From Streptomyces griseiscabiei (GTDB lineage Bacteria > Actinomycetota > Actinomycetes > Streptomycetales > Streptomycetaceae), in NCBI RefSeq assembly GCF_020010925.1, contig NZ_JAGJBZ010000002.1, forward strand, positions 806,001-870,000: a DNA stretch of 64,000 nt, read 5' to 3'. Shown here piece after piece: positions 18,196 through 27,563 of this stretch. The notes below the pieces were generated by a model that was not told the origin of the DNA, did no database searches, and worked only from the letters and a program-made list of their open reading frames with translations. The translations under genes and the position numbers were made by a program. Within the stretch, counting starts at the first letter, position 1, and the number at the start of each line of letters is the position of its first letter.

Positions 18196-18209
18196 TCGAA
18201 GCGCTTCGA
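18196..18209. promoter_or_regulatory. LacI-type operator TCGAAGCGCTTCGA, transporter side
   Basis: A perfect 14-bp palindrome, 150 bases upstream of the sugar-binding protein start. It probably overlaps the promoter of the transporter and glycosidase operon. Confidence 0.75.
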
Positions 18210-18359
18210 CTGCCTCGGCTGCGGAGGGAACCGCTTCGCGTGCTCACCTCCCTCCGCCGGTCGTCAGTTCCCTCGCTTCAGCACAGCCAGTTCCTCTCAG
18301 ACACCGCAGCCGACGGCCACCGCCGGGTGTCCTGGTGTGCGCCATGAAGGGTTGACGCA

Positions 18360-20045
18360 ATGACGCCGAACTCCGCCACCTCCGCCGAGCCCAGCCGGAG
18401 AAGCTTCCTCGCCTCCACGGCGGTCGCCGCCGCCGTAGTGGCGGGGGGTGTGCCGCTGCTGTCCGCCTGCGGCGGCTCGCAGGAGGGCCGCAAGGAGGGC
18501 ACGACGTCGGGCAAGGACGCGCAGAAGATCCTTCCGACGTTCGTCGCGTCGAGTGTCGTCGCGCCCGACCTGCCGGCGAAGAACGGCGCGCCCGCCGGTT
18601 TCACCCAGGCGATCGCGACGGCCGACCTGAAGACCTCGGTCCCGAAGAAGCTCGGCAGCGGCGGCGGGCTCAAGGTCATGTCCCCGTTCTGGGGGACCCC
18701 GCCGAAGGGCGGCAACCCCTACTACAAGGCCATGAACGAAGCCGTCGGCGTCGAGGTCACCTGGCAGAACCAGGACGGTGTCACCTACGACCAGAAGCTC
18801 GGCGCGGTCCTCGCCTCCAGCGACATCCCGGACGTCGTGGTCGTCCCCGGCTGGAACCTGATGGGCAAGATACCGAGCGCCATCAACGCCAAGTTCGCCG
18901 ACCTCGGCCCCTACCTCTCCGGCGACAAGGTCAAGGAGTACCCGAACCTCGCGGCCGTCCCCTCCGAGGCCTGGCAGCGCGGCATCTTCGGCGGCCAGCT
19001 GCGCGCGATCCCGATGCCCGCCCCGTACGTCACGGACATCGCGCCCATGTACCGCAAGGACCTCTTCGACAAGAAGGGCTACAGCGTCCCGACGAGCCCC
19101 GACGAGTTCCTGTCCTGGGCGAAGGAGGCCACGGACGCCAAGTCGAAGGTATGGGCCTGCGACGACATGAAGTGGACGGCGTTCAACATCTTCAGTGTCT
19201 TCCCCGGCAGCGACAAGGCGCTGTGGTGGAACATGGTCGACGGCAAGCTCGTCAACCGCGTCGAGACCGACGAGTACCTCGAAGCGCTGGAGTGGACCCG
19301 CAAGCTCTACGCCGCCGACGTGGTCCACCCGGACGCGGTCTCCGGCAAGGCGGGCGGCGATGCCAGGAACCGGTTCACGGCCGGGCAGTCCCTCGTCTTC
19401 AACGGCAACATCTCCGGCTGGTGGGGCTCGGTCTCCGAACAGGCCACCCAGAACCCCGACTTCGAGATGGGCGCCTTCGACATCTTCGGCCCCGACGGCG
19501 GCGACCCGTCCCTGTGGGCGGTGCAGCCCGCGAACATCTTCACCTTCATCAGCAAGAAGGCGTCGGCCCAGCAGATCAAGGACTTCCTCGCCCTCTGCAA
19601 CTACTGCGCCGCGCCCTACGGCACCAAGGAGTTCATGCTCACCGCCTACGGCGTCGAGGGCACGGACTACGACGTGAAGAAGGGCCTGCCGGTGAAGACC
19701 ACCACGGGCGTCAACGAGGTCAACGGCGCCTACGACTACACCGGCAACCCGGCCCCGTACACCGCCTACCCCGACTTCCCCGAGGTCACCAAGGGCATGG
19801 TCGAGTGGATGCAGCGGATGGGCGCCTTCACCGAGAAGACCTCTTTCTTCGGGCTGACCGTCACCGAGCCGAACCGCTGGACCAACCTCGCCGACAACTT
19901 CGAGCAGTTGGAGGACGACGTCGTGCGGGGCCGCAAGAAGATCAGCGACGTCCAGCAGGCGGTGTCCGACTGGAAGAGCAAGGGCGGCGACGGTCTGCGC
20001 GACTGGTACAAGAAGCTGCTCGACGACACCGGTTCGGCGAACTGA
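18360..20045 (+). CDS. Extracellular sugar-binding lipoprotein of ABC importer
   Basis: A 561-residue family 1-like solute-binding protein, at the large end of the group and similar in length to LplA/oligosaccharide receptors. The N-terminus has a twin-arginine-like SRRSFLAS followed by a hydrophobic stretch and a lipobox LSAC, so it is exported and anchored by a lipid on the cysteine. It heads a run of co-directional genes (two permeases, GH74, GH42, GH12). No ATPase is encoded here; streptomycete sugar importers of this kind generally share the MsiK ATPase encoded elsewhere. The ligand is inferred to be an oligosaccharide, possibly from xyloglucan, on the basis of the neighbours. Confidence 0.88.
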   Translation: MTPNSATSAEPSRRSFLASTAVAAAVVAGGVPLLSACGGSQEGRKEGTTSGKDAQKILPTFVASSVVAPDLPAKNGAPAGFTQAIATADLKTSVPKKLGSGGGLKVMSPFWGTPPKGGNPYYKAMNEAVGVEVTWQNQDGVTYDQKLGAVLASSDIPDVVVVPGWNLMGKIPSAINAKFADLGPYLSGDKVKEYPNLAAVPSEAWQRGIFGGQLRAIPMPAPYVTDIAPMYRKDLFDKKGYSVPTSPDEFLSWAKEATDAKSKVWACDDMKWTAFNIFSVFPGSDKALWWNMVDGKLVNRVETDEYLEALEWTRKLYAADVVHPDAVSGKAGGDARNRFTAGQSLVFNGNISGWWGSVSEQATQNPDFEMGAFDIFGPDGGDPSLWAVQPANIFTFISKKASAQQIKDFLALCNYCAAPYGTKEFMLTAYGVEGTDYDVKKGLPVKTTTGVNEVNGAYDYTGNPAPYTAYPDFPEVTKGMVEWMQRMGAFTEKTSFFGLTVTEPNRWTNLADNFEQLEDDVVRGRKKISDVQQAVSDWKSKGGDGLRDWYKKLLDDTGSAN

Positions 20046-20071
20046 CCCGGGGCAGAGGCGAGGAGACGGCC

Positions 20072-21148
20072 GTGTCCCACAGCACGGTGCCCCGGTCCAG
20101 GGCCGAGGCGAAGACCCCCGACGGGACCCCGGGCGCGTCCGACGACGCCACCGGGACCGGCCGCGGAGGCGGCGGGCGCGCGGGCGGACGGGCGCGGAAG
20201 CGCGCGGGCGAGCACACGGGCAGGCTGAGCCTGCGCCTCAGATTCCGGCGCGACCGCACCCTGATCCTGATGACGCTGCCGGCCGTCCTGCTCGTCCTGG
20301 TCTTCAACTACATACCGATCCTCGGCAATGTGGTCGCCTTCCAGGACTACGACCCCTACCTCAGCGACAACGGCTTCGTCGCCATCTTCCAGAGCCCCTG
20401 GGTCGGCGTCGAACAGTTCGAGCGGATCTTCGCGGACTCGGCCTTCTGGCACGCGGTGCAGAACACGTTCGTGCTGTTCTTCCTCCAGCTCGTCCTGTTC
20501 TTCCCCATCCCGATCCTGCTCGCGCTGCTCATCAACAGCATCGTCAGGCCCAGGATCCGGGCGGTCGCCCAGGCGATCATGTACCTCCCGCACTTCTTCT
20601 CCTGGGTCCTCGTCGTCACCGTGTTCATGCAGATCTTCGGCGGGGCGGGCGTCATCGCGCAGACCCTCCGGCAGCACGGCTACGACGGCTTCGACCTGAT
20701 GACCAACCCGGAGATCTTCAAGTACCTGGTCACGGTCGAGATGATCTGGAAGGACGCCGGCTGGGGCATCATCGTCTTCCTCGCCGCGCTCTCCTCCGTC
20801 TCCCACGACCTGTACGAGGCCGCCGCGATGGACGGCGCCGGACGCTGGCGGCGCATGTGGCACATCACCCTGCCCGCCCTGCGCCCGGTGATCGCCCTGC
20901 TGCTGGTGCTGCGCGTCGGCGACGCCCTGACCGTCGGCTTCGAACAACTGCTGCTCCAGCGGCAGGCGGTGGGCGTCGACGCCTCGGACGTCCTCGACAC
21001 CTATGTCTGGTGGAACGGCATCCGCAACCAGGACTTCAGCTACGCCGCCGCCGCGGGACTGGTCAAGGGTGTGGTCGGCCTCGCCCTGGTCCTGACCGCC
21101 AACAAGGTCGCCCATCTCATGGGCGAGCAGGGGGTGTACAAGAAGTGA
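20072..21148 (+). CDS. Sugar ABC transporter permease, LplB/UgpA-like
   Basis: A 358-residue membrane permease. A 65-residue charged, glycine-rich cytoplasmic N-terminus precedes the first helix (TLILMTLPAVLLVLVFNYIPIL). The EAA loop reads YEAAAMDGAGRWRRMWHITLPAL. GTG 20072 was chosen because AGGAG lies 6 bases upstream. The C-terminal sequence GVYKK* overlaps the GTG start of the next permease by four bases (GTGA). It forms the membrane channel with that partner. Confidence 0.9.
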   Translation: MSHSTVPRSRAEAKTPDGTPGASDDATGTGRGGGGRAGGRARKRAGEHTGRLSLRLRFRRDRTLILMTLPAVLLVLVFNYIPILGNVVAFQDYDPYLSDNGFVAIFQSPWVGVEQFERIFADSAFWHAVQNTFVLFFLQLVLFFPIPILLALLINSIVRPRIRAVAQAIMYLPHFFSWVLVVTVFMQIFGGAGVIAQTLRQHGYDGFDLMTNPEIFKYLVTVEMIWKDAGWGIIVFLAALSSVSHDLYEAAAMDGAGRWRRMWHITLPALRPVIALLLVLRVGDALTVGFEQLLLQRQAVGVDASDVLDTYVWWNGIRNQDFSYAAAAGLVKGVVGLALVLTANKVAHLMGEQGVYKK

Positions 21149-22104
21149 GCGCACTCCTCGACAACACGGCCAAGCCGGTCGACGAGCCCGCGGCGCGGAA
21201 GCCGGGCCGGTGGGCCGCGCCGCCCCGCCCGGTCTGGGAGGAGGAACCCGCCAGGGCGGGCCTCGCGGGCAAGGGCATCGCCCTCGGCTTCGCCTGCTTC
21301 GCGATCCTCTTCCCCCTGTGGATCGTCATCGTCACCAGCCTCCAGACGAAGAAGACGATCGACGCGGCGGGCGGCCTGGTCGTCATCCCCAAGGGGATCA
21401 CCTTCATCGCCTACAAGGAGCTCCTCGGCGGCGGCCAGGTCCAGACGGCCGCGCTGGTCAGCGTCGGGGTGACGGTGGTGGGCACCCTGTTCAGCATGAC
21501 CGTGTCGGTGCTGTGCGCCTACGGCCTCTCCCGTGTCGGCTCGCTCGGCCACCGCTGGATCCTGATGACCCTGCTCGCCACGATGTTCTTCGGCGCGGGA
21601 CTCATCCCCACCTATCTGCTGGTCCAGGGCCTGGGCCTCACCGACACCTATCTCGCGCTGATCCTGCCGAGCGCGGTGAGCGTCTTCAACATCCTGGTCC
21701 TGCGCGCGTTCTTCATGGGCATCTCACCGGAACTCATCGACAGCGCGCGGATCGACGGCGCCGGCGACTGGCGGATCCTGTGGCAGATCGTGATGCCGCT
21801 GTCGAGGGCGGTCCTCGCGGTCATCGCCCTCTTCTACGCGGTCGGTTACTGGAGTGCCTGGTTCAACGCGTCCATCTATCTCACCGACCAGGACATGATG
21901 CCGCTGCAGAACGTCATGATCCAGCTCGTCCAGAAACAGGAACGCCCGGTCGGCCTCTCCGCCCAGATCAACACGGGCCAGCTCTCGCCGCTGGCCGTCC
22001 AGATGGCGGTCATGGTCATGGCCCTGCTGCCCGTCGCCGTTCTGTCCCCCTTCGTCCAGAAGCACTTCAAGAAGGGGATGCTGACCGGTGCGGTCAAGGG
22101 GTGA
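21145..22104 (+). CDS. Sugar ABC transporter permease, LplC/UgpE-like
   Basis: A 319-residue permease starting at a GTG that overlaps the previous stop by four bases, so translation is coupled. About six helices are visible, with the EAA loop SPELIDSARIDGAGDWRILWQIVMPL. The C-terminal KHFKKGMLTGAVKG is typical of carbohydrate permeases of the LplC type. It pairs with the preceding permease and the lipoprotein at 18360. Confidence 0.9.
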   Translation: MSALLDNTAKPVDEPAARKPGRWAAPPRPVWEEEPARAGLAGKGIALGFACFAILFPLWIVIVTSLQTKKTIDAAGGLVVIPKGITFIAYKELLGGGQVQTAALVSVGVTVVGTLFSMTVSVLCAYGLSRVGSLGHRWILMTLLATMFFGAGLIPTYLLVQGLGLTDTYLALILPSAVSVFNILVLRAFFMGISPELIDSARIDGAGDWRILWQIVMPLSRAVLAVIALFYAVGYWSAWFNASIYLTDQDMMPLQNVMIQLVQKQERPVGLSAQINTGQLSPLAVQMAVMVMALLPVAVLSPFVQKHFKKGMLTGAVKG

Positions 22105-22358
22105 CCGGGGCGCCTGATGGCTCGGGGGGCCGGTCTCGTGGGCGGGTGCGGGTGCGTGGGGCTTCTCGCGCAGTTCCCCGCGCCCCTGAAAGAGGCCTAC
22201 GGCCCTTCCGGGACGAAAAGCACGGGGCGCGGCCCCTGCTTTTCAGGGGCGCGGGGAACTGTGCGAGCAACCACCCACCACCCGCACCCGCCAAGCCACC
22301 CGCACCCCCGAGCTCACAGGCGCCCACCCCCTCCCCACACGTACAGACGAGGTATGTC
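22105..22358. repeat. Intergenic inverted-repeat element (dispersed Streptomyces repeat) and GH74 leader
   Basis: The 254-bp gap after the permease carries a reverse copy (22161-22186) and a forward copy (22245-22272) of the dispersed element with core GCGCGGGGAACTG. Between the arms is a stem of the type AAAAGCACGGGGC/GGCCCCTGCTTTT. The element may end or pause transcription before the GH74 gene. A GAGG site precedes the GH74 start. Confidence 0.7.
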
Positions 22359-24590
22359 ATGCACACCCCCAAGCCAACCCGCCGCACCGTACTCGCCGCC
22401 ACCACAGCCACCGCAGCCCTCACCGCCCTCCCCACCACCCTGGGCACCCCGGCCCACGCGGCCGGGGCCCGAAGCGGCTCAACCGCCGGAGGCACGACGT
22501 ACCGATGGCGCAACGCGGTCATCGGCGGCACCGGCTTCGTCACCGGCGTCCTCTTCCACCCGGCGCGACCCGGTCTCGCCTACGCCCGCACGGACATCGG
22601 CGGCGCCTACCGCTGGGACGACCGCAAGGCCCGCTGGACCCCGCTGACCGACCACCTCGGCTGGGACGACTGGAACCTCCTCGGTGTGGAGGCCATCGCC
22701 CTCGACCCCGCCCACCCGAACCGGCTCTACCTCGCCCTCGGCACCTACGCCCAGTCCTGGGCCGGCGACGGCGCGATCCTCCGCTCCGAGGACCGGGGCA
22801 CGACCTGGACCCGTACCGACCTCACCGTCAAGCTCGGCGCCAACGAGGACGGCCGGGGCGCGGGCGAGCGCCTCCTCGTCGATCCGCGCGACAGCGACAC
22901 GCTGTGGCTGGGCACCCGGCACGACGGCCTGCTCAGATCGACCGACCGGGGCGCCACCTGGGCGGCGGCGACCGGCTTCCCGGCGACGCCCACCGCCTCC
23001 GGCCAGGGCGTCACCCTGCTCGTCGCCGCCGGACGCACCCTCTACGCGGGCTGGGGCGACGCGGACGGCACCTCCGCCAACCTCTTCCGGACCAAGGACG
23101 GCACCACCTGGGAGGCCGTCCCCGGCGGGCCGACCGGTGTCTCCGCCAAGGTCCCGATCCGCGCCGCGTACGACCGGCACTCCCGCGAGCTGTACGTGAC
23201 GTACGCCAACGCCCCCGGACCGAACGGACAGTCCGACGGCAGTGTGCACAAGCTCCGCACCACCGACGGGAGATGGACCGACGTGACCCCGGTGAAGCCG
23301 GGCGGCACGACGGGCGACGGCTCCGCCGACACCTTCGGCTACGGCGGGGTCGACGTCGACGCCCGCCGCCCCGGCACGGTGGTCGTGTCCACCAACAACC
23401 GCTGGGCCGACGTCGACACGGTCTACCGCTCCACGAACGGCGGCCGTTCCTGGACGTCCCTCAAGGACTCCGCCGTCTTCGACGTGTCCGAGACCCCCTA
23501 TCTCACGTGGGGTGCGGACAAGCCGAAGTTCGGCTGGTGGATCCAGGCGCTCGCCCTCGACCCGTTCGACTCGAAGCACCTCGTGTACGGCACCGGCGCG
23601 ACCCTCTACGGCACCCGGGACCTCAAGCGCTGGGCGCCGCAGATCCGGGGTCTGGAGGAGACGTCCGTACGCCAGCTGATCTCGCCTCCGGTCGGGGAGG
23701 CGCATCTGATCAGCGGTCTCGGGGACATCGGCACCATGTACCACGAGCGCCTCACGGCGTCCCCGTCGCGCGGGATGGCGTCGAACCCCGTGTTCGGGTC
23801 GGCGACCGGGCTCGCGCAGGCCGCGGCGAAGCCGTCGTACGTGGTCCGCACCGGCTGGGGCGACCACGGCAACGGCGCGTACTCGCACGACGGGGGCCGG
23901 ACCTGGGCGCCCTTCACGGCCCAGCCCGACATCGCCAGGGACGCGCCGGGGCCGATCGCCGCGGCCGCCGACGGCAGCGCGCTGCTGTGGTCCTTCGTGC
24001 ACTGGGACGGCACGAAGTACCCGGCCCACCGCTCCGCCGACAACGGCGCGACCTGGACCGAGATCCCCTCCTTCCCGAAGGGCGCCACACCGGTCGCCGA
24101 CCCGGCCGACCCGACGCGCTTCTACGCCTACGACACCGACACGGGGACGCTGTACGCCAGCACCGACAGCGGCCGTTCCTTCACGGCCCGCGCGAGCGGA
24201 CTGCCGTCCGGGGACAGCCAGTTCAAGCTGGTCGCGGCCCCGGGCAGGTCCGGTGACCTGTGGCTGAGCGTGAAGGGGAACGGGCTGTACCGCTCCACCG
24301 ACGGCGGGGTGACCTTCGCGAAGCTCGACAGCTGCCGCTCCTCGTACACCCTCGGCTTCGGCAAGGCAGCCCCCGGCGCCGGCTACCCGGCGGTCTACCA
24401 GGTCGGCTCGACCGAGACCATCACCGCCGTCTACCGCTCCGACGACGGCGCGAAGACCTGGACCCGCGTCAACGACGACGCCCACCAGTGGGGCTGGACC
24501 GGCGAGGTGATCGTCGGCGACCCGCGTGTGTACGGCCGGGTGTACCTGGCGACGAACGGGCGCGGCATCCAGTACGGGGAGCCCGTCTGA
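22359..24590 (+). CDS. Secreted xyloglucanase, glycoside hydrolase family 74
   Basis: A 743-residue protein. Twin arginine at 8-9 (PTRRTVLAA) and a hydrophobic stretch ending in PAHA-A near residue 34 indicate export. The mature enzyme is the two-propeller GH74 fold: the start (WRNAVIGGTGFVTGVLFHP, YARTDIGGAYRWD) is highly typical of endo-xyloglucanases, and repeated STDRGATW/STDGGVTF blade motifs run throughout. GH74 enzymes cut the beta-1,4-glucan backbone of xyloglucan. No carbohydrate-binding module is attached. The stop overlaps the ATG of the GH42 gene (TGATG). Endo- or exo-mode (oligoxyloglucan reducing-end type) cannot be decided by eye. Confidence 0.9.
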   Translation: MHTPKPTRRTVLAATTATAALTALPTTLGTPAHAAGARSGSTAGGTTYRWRNAVIGGTGFVTGVLFHPARPGLAYARTDIGGAYRWDDRKARWTPLTDHLGWDDWNLLGVEAIALDPAHPNRLYLALGTYAQSWAGDGAILRSEDRGTTWTRTDLTVKLGANEDGRGAGERLLVDPRDSDTLWLGTRHDGLLRSTDRGATWAAATGFPATPTASGQGVTLLVAAGRTLYAGWGDADGTSANLFRTKDGTTWEAVPGGPTGVSAKVPIRAAYDRHSRELYVTYANAPGPNGQSDGSVHKLRTTDGRWTDVTPVKPGGTTGDGSADTFGYGGVDVDARRPGTVVVSTNNRWADVDTVYRSTNGGRSWTSLKDSAVFDVSETPYLTWGADKPKFGWWIQALALDPFDSKHLVYGTGATLYGTRDLKRWAPQIRGLEETSVRQLISPPVGEAHLISGLGDIGTMYHERLTASPSRGMASNPVFGSATGLAQAAAKPSYVVRTGWGDHGNGAYSHDGGRTWAPFTAQPDIARDAPGPIAAAADGSALLWSFVHWDGTKYPAHRSADNGATWTEIPSFPKGATPVADPADPTRFYAYDTDTGTLYASTDSGRSFTARASGLPSGDSQFKLVAAPGRSGDLWLSVKGNGLYRSTDGGVTFAKLDSCRSSYTLGFGKAAPGAGYPAVYQVGSTETITAVYRSDDGAKTWTRVNDDAHQWGWTGEVIVGDPRVYGRVYLATNGRGIQYGEPV

Positions 24591-26599
24591 TGCCGGAGCC
24601 GACCCGCCCCTCCCTGGCCGACGCCACCCGCGGCCGGATCCTCTTCGGCGGCGACTACAACCCCGAGCAGTGGCCCGAGGAGGTGTGGCACGAGGACGTC
24701 CGCCTGATGAAGCGGGCCGGCGTCAACTCCGTCACCCTCGGCGTCTTCTCCTGGGCGAAGCTCGAACCCCGGCCGGGGGCACGGGAGTTCGGCTGGCTGG
24801 ACCGGCTGATGGACCTGATGCACGAGCACGGCGTCGGTGTCGTCCTCGCCACCCCCACCTCCTCCCCGCCCCCGTGGATGGGCCGCCTCCACCCCGAGAC
24901 GCTGCCGCGCGACGAGAACGGGCAGACCGAGTGGTGGGGCTCCCGCCAGCACTTCTCGCACTCCAGCGACACCTACCGCCGCTACGCCGCCGCCATCACC
25001 GAGGACCTCGCCGCACGCTACGGCGGCCACCCGGCGCTCACCATGTGGCACATCAACAACGAGTACTGCACCTACGACTGGGGCGACGAGGCGGCGGCCA
25101 CCTTCCGCGACTGGCTCCGGCGGAGGTACGGCACCCTCGACGCGCTCAACGAGGCCTGGGGCACGGCCTTCTGGAGCCAGGGCTACGACGGCTGGCACGA
25201 GATCCTGCCGCCGCGCCGCGCCCACTACATGAAGAACCCCACCCATGTGCTCGACTTCAAGCGGTTCACGAGCGACATGCTCCTGGAGTGCTACGTCGCC
25301 GAGCGGGACATCGTCCGCCGGCACACCCCGCACCTCCCGGTCACCACCAACTTCATGCCGCTGTGGGTGGGCCAGGACGCGTGGCGGTGGGCCGAGGAGG
25401 AGGACGTCGTCTCGGTCGACCTCTACCCGGACCCGCGCGACCCGCTGGGCGCGCAGCACGGGGCGCTGGTGCAGGACATGACCCGCTCCCAGGCGGGCGG
25501 CGCTCCCTGGATGCTGATGGAGCAGGCGGCCGGACCGGTCAACTGGCGCGGCGTCAACCACCCCAAGCCCCGCGGCCTGAACCGTCTGTGGTCCCTCCAG
25601 GCGGTCGCCCGGGGCGCGGACGCCGTCTGCTACTTCCAGTGGCGGCAGTCCCGGCAGGGCGCCGAGAAGTTCCACTCCGGCATGGTCAGCCACGCGGGCG
25701 AACAGGGACGCACCTACCAGGAGATCGCACAGCTGGGCGCGGAACTGGCGGCGGTGGGCAACGAGGTGGCGGGCCGTCACCTCTCCTCCGACATCGCCGT
25801 GCTCTTCGACTGGAACTCCTGGTGGGCCGGTGCCCAGGACGGCCGGCCGTCGTCCGAGGTCGACCTCCCCCAGGTCGTCCGCGCCTGGCACCGCGCCCTC
25901 TGGGAGTCGCACCTCACCACCGCCTTCGCCCACCCCGAGCACGACCTCACCCCGTACCGGCTCGTCGTCGTGCCCCAGCTGTACCTGCTCACCGACGCGG
26001 CGATCGAGAACCTCCTCGCGTACGTACGAGGCGGCGGCACCCTCGTCAGCGGCTTCCTGACCGGCGTCGCCGACCAGGACGACCGCGTACGCCCCGGCGG
26101 TGTGGACGTACGGCTCCGCGACCTCTTCGGCATCCGCACCCTGCACGAGTGGTGGCCCCTGGACGCGGGGGAGACGGTCGAGTGCGAGGGCCCCTCGGGG
26201 ACCTTCCGGGGCACGCTCTGGTCCGAGGAGATCGAGGCGGCGGACGCGGCGGACACGGACGAGACCGTCCCCTGGCGGTACCGGGGCGGCGAACTCGACG
26301 GGCTCCCGGCGGTGTTGCGGAGGGGGCGGGCCCGGTACGTCTCGACGCTGCCCGAACCCGCCGCGCTGCGCGGCCTGTTGGCACGGATCGCGGCCGACGC
26401 CGGGGTGCGGCCGGTGCTGGAGGGCCTGCCCGACGGGGTCGAGGCGGTCCGCCGCGGCGAGGTGCTCTTCGTGCTCAACCACGGCCGTGACGAGGTCACC
26501 GTCGACGTGCCGGGCACCCACCGCGACCTGCTCACGGGGACGACCGTCACCGGCGCGCTGTCGCTCGGCCGCCACGGCGTGGCGGTGCTGAAACCATGA
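24590..26599 (+). CDS. Beta-galactosidase, glycoside hydrolase family 42
   Basis: A 669-residue GH42 enzyme, no signal peptide, so cytoplasmic. The acid/base E158 is in WHINNEY and the nucleophile E311 in LMEQAAGPVNW. FGGDYNPEQWPEEVW near the start is the family hallmark. The trimerisation domain (DIAVLFDWNSWW...) and C-terminal beta domain are complete. It overlaps the GH74 stop by one base, indicating tight coupling. In xyloglucan, galactose is beta-linked to xylose side chains, so a beta-galactosidase that acts on imported oligosaccharides fits; many GH42 enzymes prefer other beta-galactosides. Confidence 0.9.
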   Translation: MPEPTRPSLADATRGRILFGGDYNPEQWPEEVWHEDVRLMKRAGVNSVTLGVFSWAKLEPRPGAREFGWLDRLMDLMHEHGVGVVLATPTSSPPPWMGRLHPETLPRDENGQTEWWGSRQHFSHSSDTYRRYAAAITEDLAARYGGHPALTMWHINNEYCTYDWGDEAAATFRDWLRRRYGTLDALNEAWGTAFWSQGYDGWHEILPPRRAHYMKNPTHVLDFKRFTSDMLLECYVAERDIVRRHTPHLPVTTNFMPLWVGQDAWRWAEEEDVVSVDLYPDPRDPLGAQHGALVQDMTRSQAGGAPWMLMEQAAGPVNWRGVNHPKPRGLNRLWSLQAVARGADAVCYFQWRQSRQGAEKFHSGMVSHAGEQGRTYQEIAQLGAELAAVGNEVAGRHLSSDIAVLFDWNSWWAGAQDGRPSSEVDLPQVVRAWHRALWESHLTTAFAHPEHDLTPYRLVVVPQLYLLTDAAIENLLAYVRGGGTLVSGFLTGVADQDDRVRPGGVDVRLRDLFGIRTLHEWWPLDAGETVECEGPSGTFRGTLWSEEIEAADAADTDETVPWRYRGGELDGLPAVLRRGRARYVSTLPEPAALRGLLARIAADAGVRPVLEGLPDGVEAVRRGEVLFVLNHGRDEVTVDVPGTHRDLLTGTTVTGALSLGRHGVAVLKP

Positions 26600-26682
26600 T
26601 CACTTCCCCCGGCGCCGAACCGCTCGTTCCGCTCCACCCCGGTGCCGGAGAAGACCGCGTCCTCGTCCAGGGGCCGCGGTAG
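26596..26682 (+). CDS. Possible 28-codon open frame overlapping the GH42 stop
   Basis: An ATGA overlap with the GH42 stop opens a frame MITSPGAEPLVPLHPGAGED... ending at a TAG at 26680-26682, 47 bases before the GH12 ATG. Codon choice is GC-rich at third positions. It could be a translated spacer or the remnant of a lost gene. No function is recognised and it may not be a real gene. Confidence 0.2.
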   Translation: MITSPGAEPLVPLHPGAGEDRVLVQGPR

Positions 26683-26729
26683 CTCTCCCCACACGCAGTT
26701 CCCCCCACCCATGGAAGGACACGACACCC

Positions 26730-27485
26730 ATGGCAACACGCACCCGCACACGTACCCGCACAGGGACCGGCACGGGTCCCCGCACCCTGGGCCGGATCGG
26801 CAAGGCCCTGCTCGCCCCCGCCCTCGCGCTCGGCGCCACCATCGGTCTCGCCTCCGCCCCCGCCTCGGCCGCCGTCTGGAACTCCTGCGACCAGTGGGGC
26901 AACACGAACCTGAACGGCTACACGCTCTACAACAACATCTGGGGCTCCGGCGCCGGCAGCCAGTGCATCTGGGCCAACTCCGGTACCAACTGGGGGGTCT
27001 GGGCCAACCACCCCAACACCGGCGGCATCAAGTCGTACCCCAACTCCAAGAAGGTGATCAACAGGACGATCACCTCGCTCGGCTCGCTCAACAGCAGCTA
27101 CAACGTCACGGTGCCGTCGTCGGGCGCGTACAACACGTCGTACGACATCTGGGACACGGACTACGACTACGAGATCATGCTCTGGGTCAACTACAACGGG
27201 GCCGTCGGCCCGCTCGGCACCGCGCAGGGCAACGTCACGCTCGGCGGCCACACCTGGAGCGTCTACAAGGGCAGCAACGGCGCCAACGAGGTCTTCTCGT
27301 TCCTGCGCACCTCCGACTCGAACTCCGGCACGGTCCAGATCCTCCCCATCCTCAAGTGGATCAAGGACACCAAGGGCTGGATGGGCAACGAGATCATCGG
27401 TGACGTGCAGTTCGGCTTCGAGGTCACCTCGTCCTCCGGTGGCCTGGACTTCGCCACCAACAACCTGACCGTCAGCAGCAGCTGA
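26730..27485 (+). CDS. Secreted endoglucanase or xyloglucanase, glycoside hydrolase family 12
   Basis: A 251-residue protein with a basic Thr/Arg-rich N-terminus, a hydrophobic stretch and a cleavage site near ASA-AVW (residue 48), giving a secreted single-domain GH12. The nucleophile E148 lies in DYEIMLWVNY and the acid/base E231 in DVQFGFEVTS. Two cysteines (53 and 79) probably form the conserved disulfide. GH12 enzymes cleave beta-1,4-glucan, and some are specific for xyloglucan. No carbohydrate-binding module is attached. ATG 26730 has GGAAGGA about 10 bases upstream. It closes the co-directional run begun at 18360. Confidence 0.93.
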   Translation: MATRTRTRTRTGTGTGPRTLGRIGKALLAPALALGATIGLASAPASAAVWNSCDQWGNTNLNGYTLYNNIWGSGAGSQCIWANSGTNWGVWANHPNTGGIKSYPNSKKVINRTITSLGSLNSSYNVTVPSSGAYNTSYDIWDTDYDYEIMLWVNYNGAVGPLGTAQGNVTLGGHTWSVYKGSNGANEVFSFLRTSDSNSGTVQILPILKWIKDTKGWMGNEIIGDVQFGFEVTSSSGGLDFATNNLTVSSS

Positions 27486-27516
27486 CACCCGACGGCGACC
27501 GAGCCGTAGGCAGGGA

Positions 27517-27560
27517 GGCCCGGGCCGGTGCCGCACCCCCACGCGGCACCGGCCCGGGCC
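27517..27560. terminator. Bidirectional terminator between GH12 and GH36 genes
   Basis: A perfect 18-bp stem, GGCCCGGGCCGGTGCCGC with GCGGCACCGGCCCGGGCC, encloses an 8-base loop and sits between convergent genes. Confidence 0.85.
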
Positions 27561-27563
27561 GAC

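Larger units (their letters stand above)
17954..18359. promoter_or_regulatory. Divergent promoter region with two LacI-type operators
   Basis: A 406-bp interval between the divergent GH3 gene and the sugar-binding protein gene, with no supported gene. It carries two perfect copies of a 14-bp palindrome (17991-18004 and 18196-18209), one near each gene start. A purine-rich site GAAGGG precedes the ATG at 18360. Confidence 0.75.

Noticed and set aside
17954..18359. Small genes in the divergent region (frames across 17967-18182 and 17827-18363)
   Set aside because: They cross the operators and promoters, lack ribosome-binding sites and have no recognisable domain.
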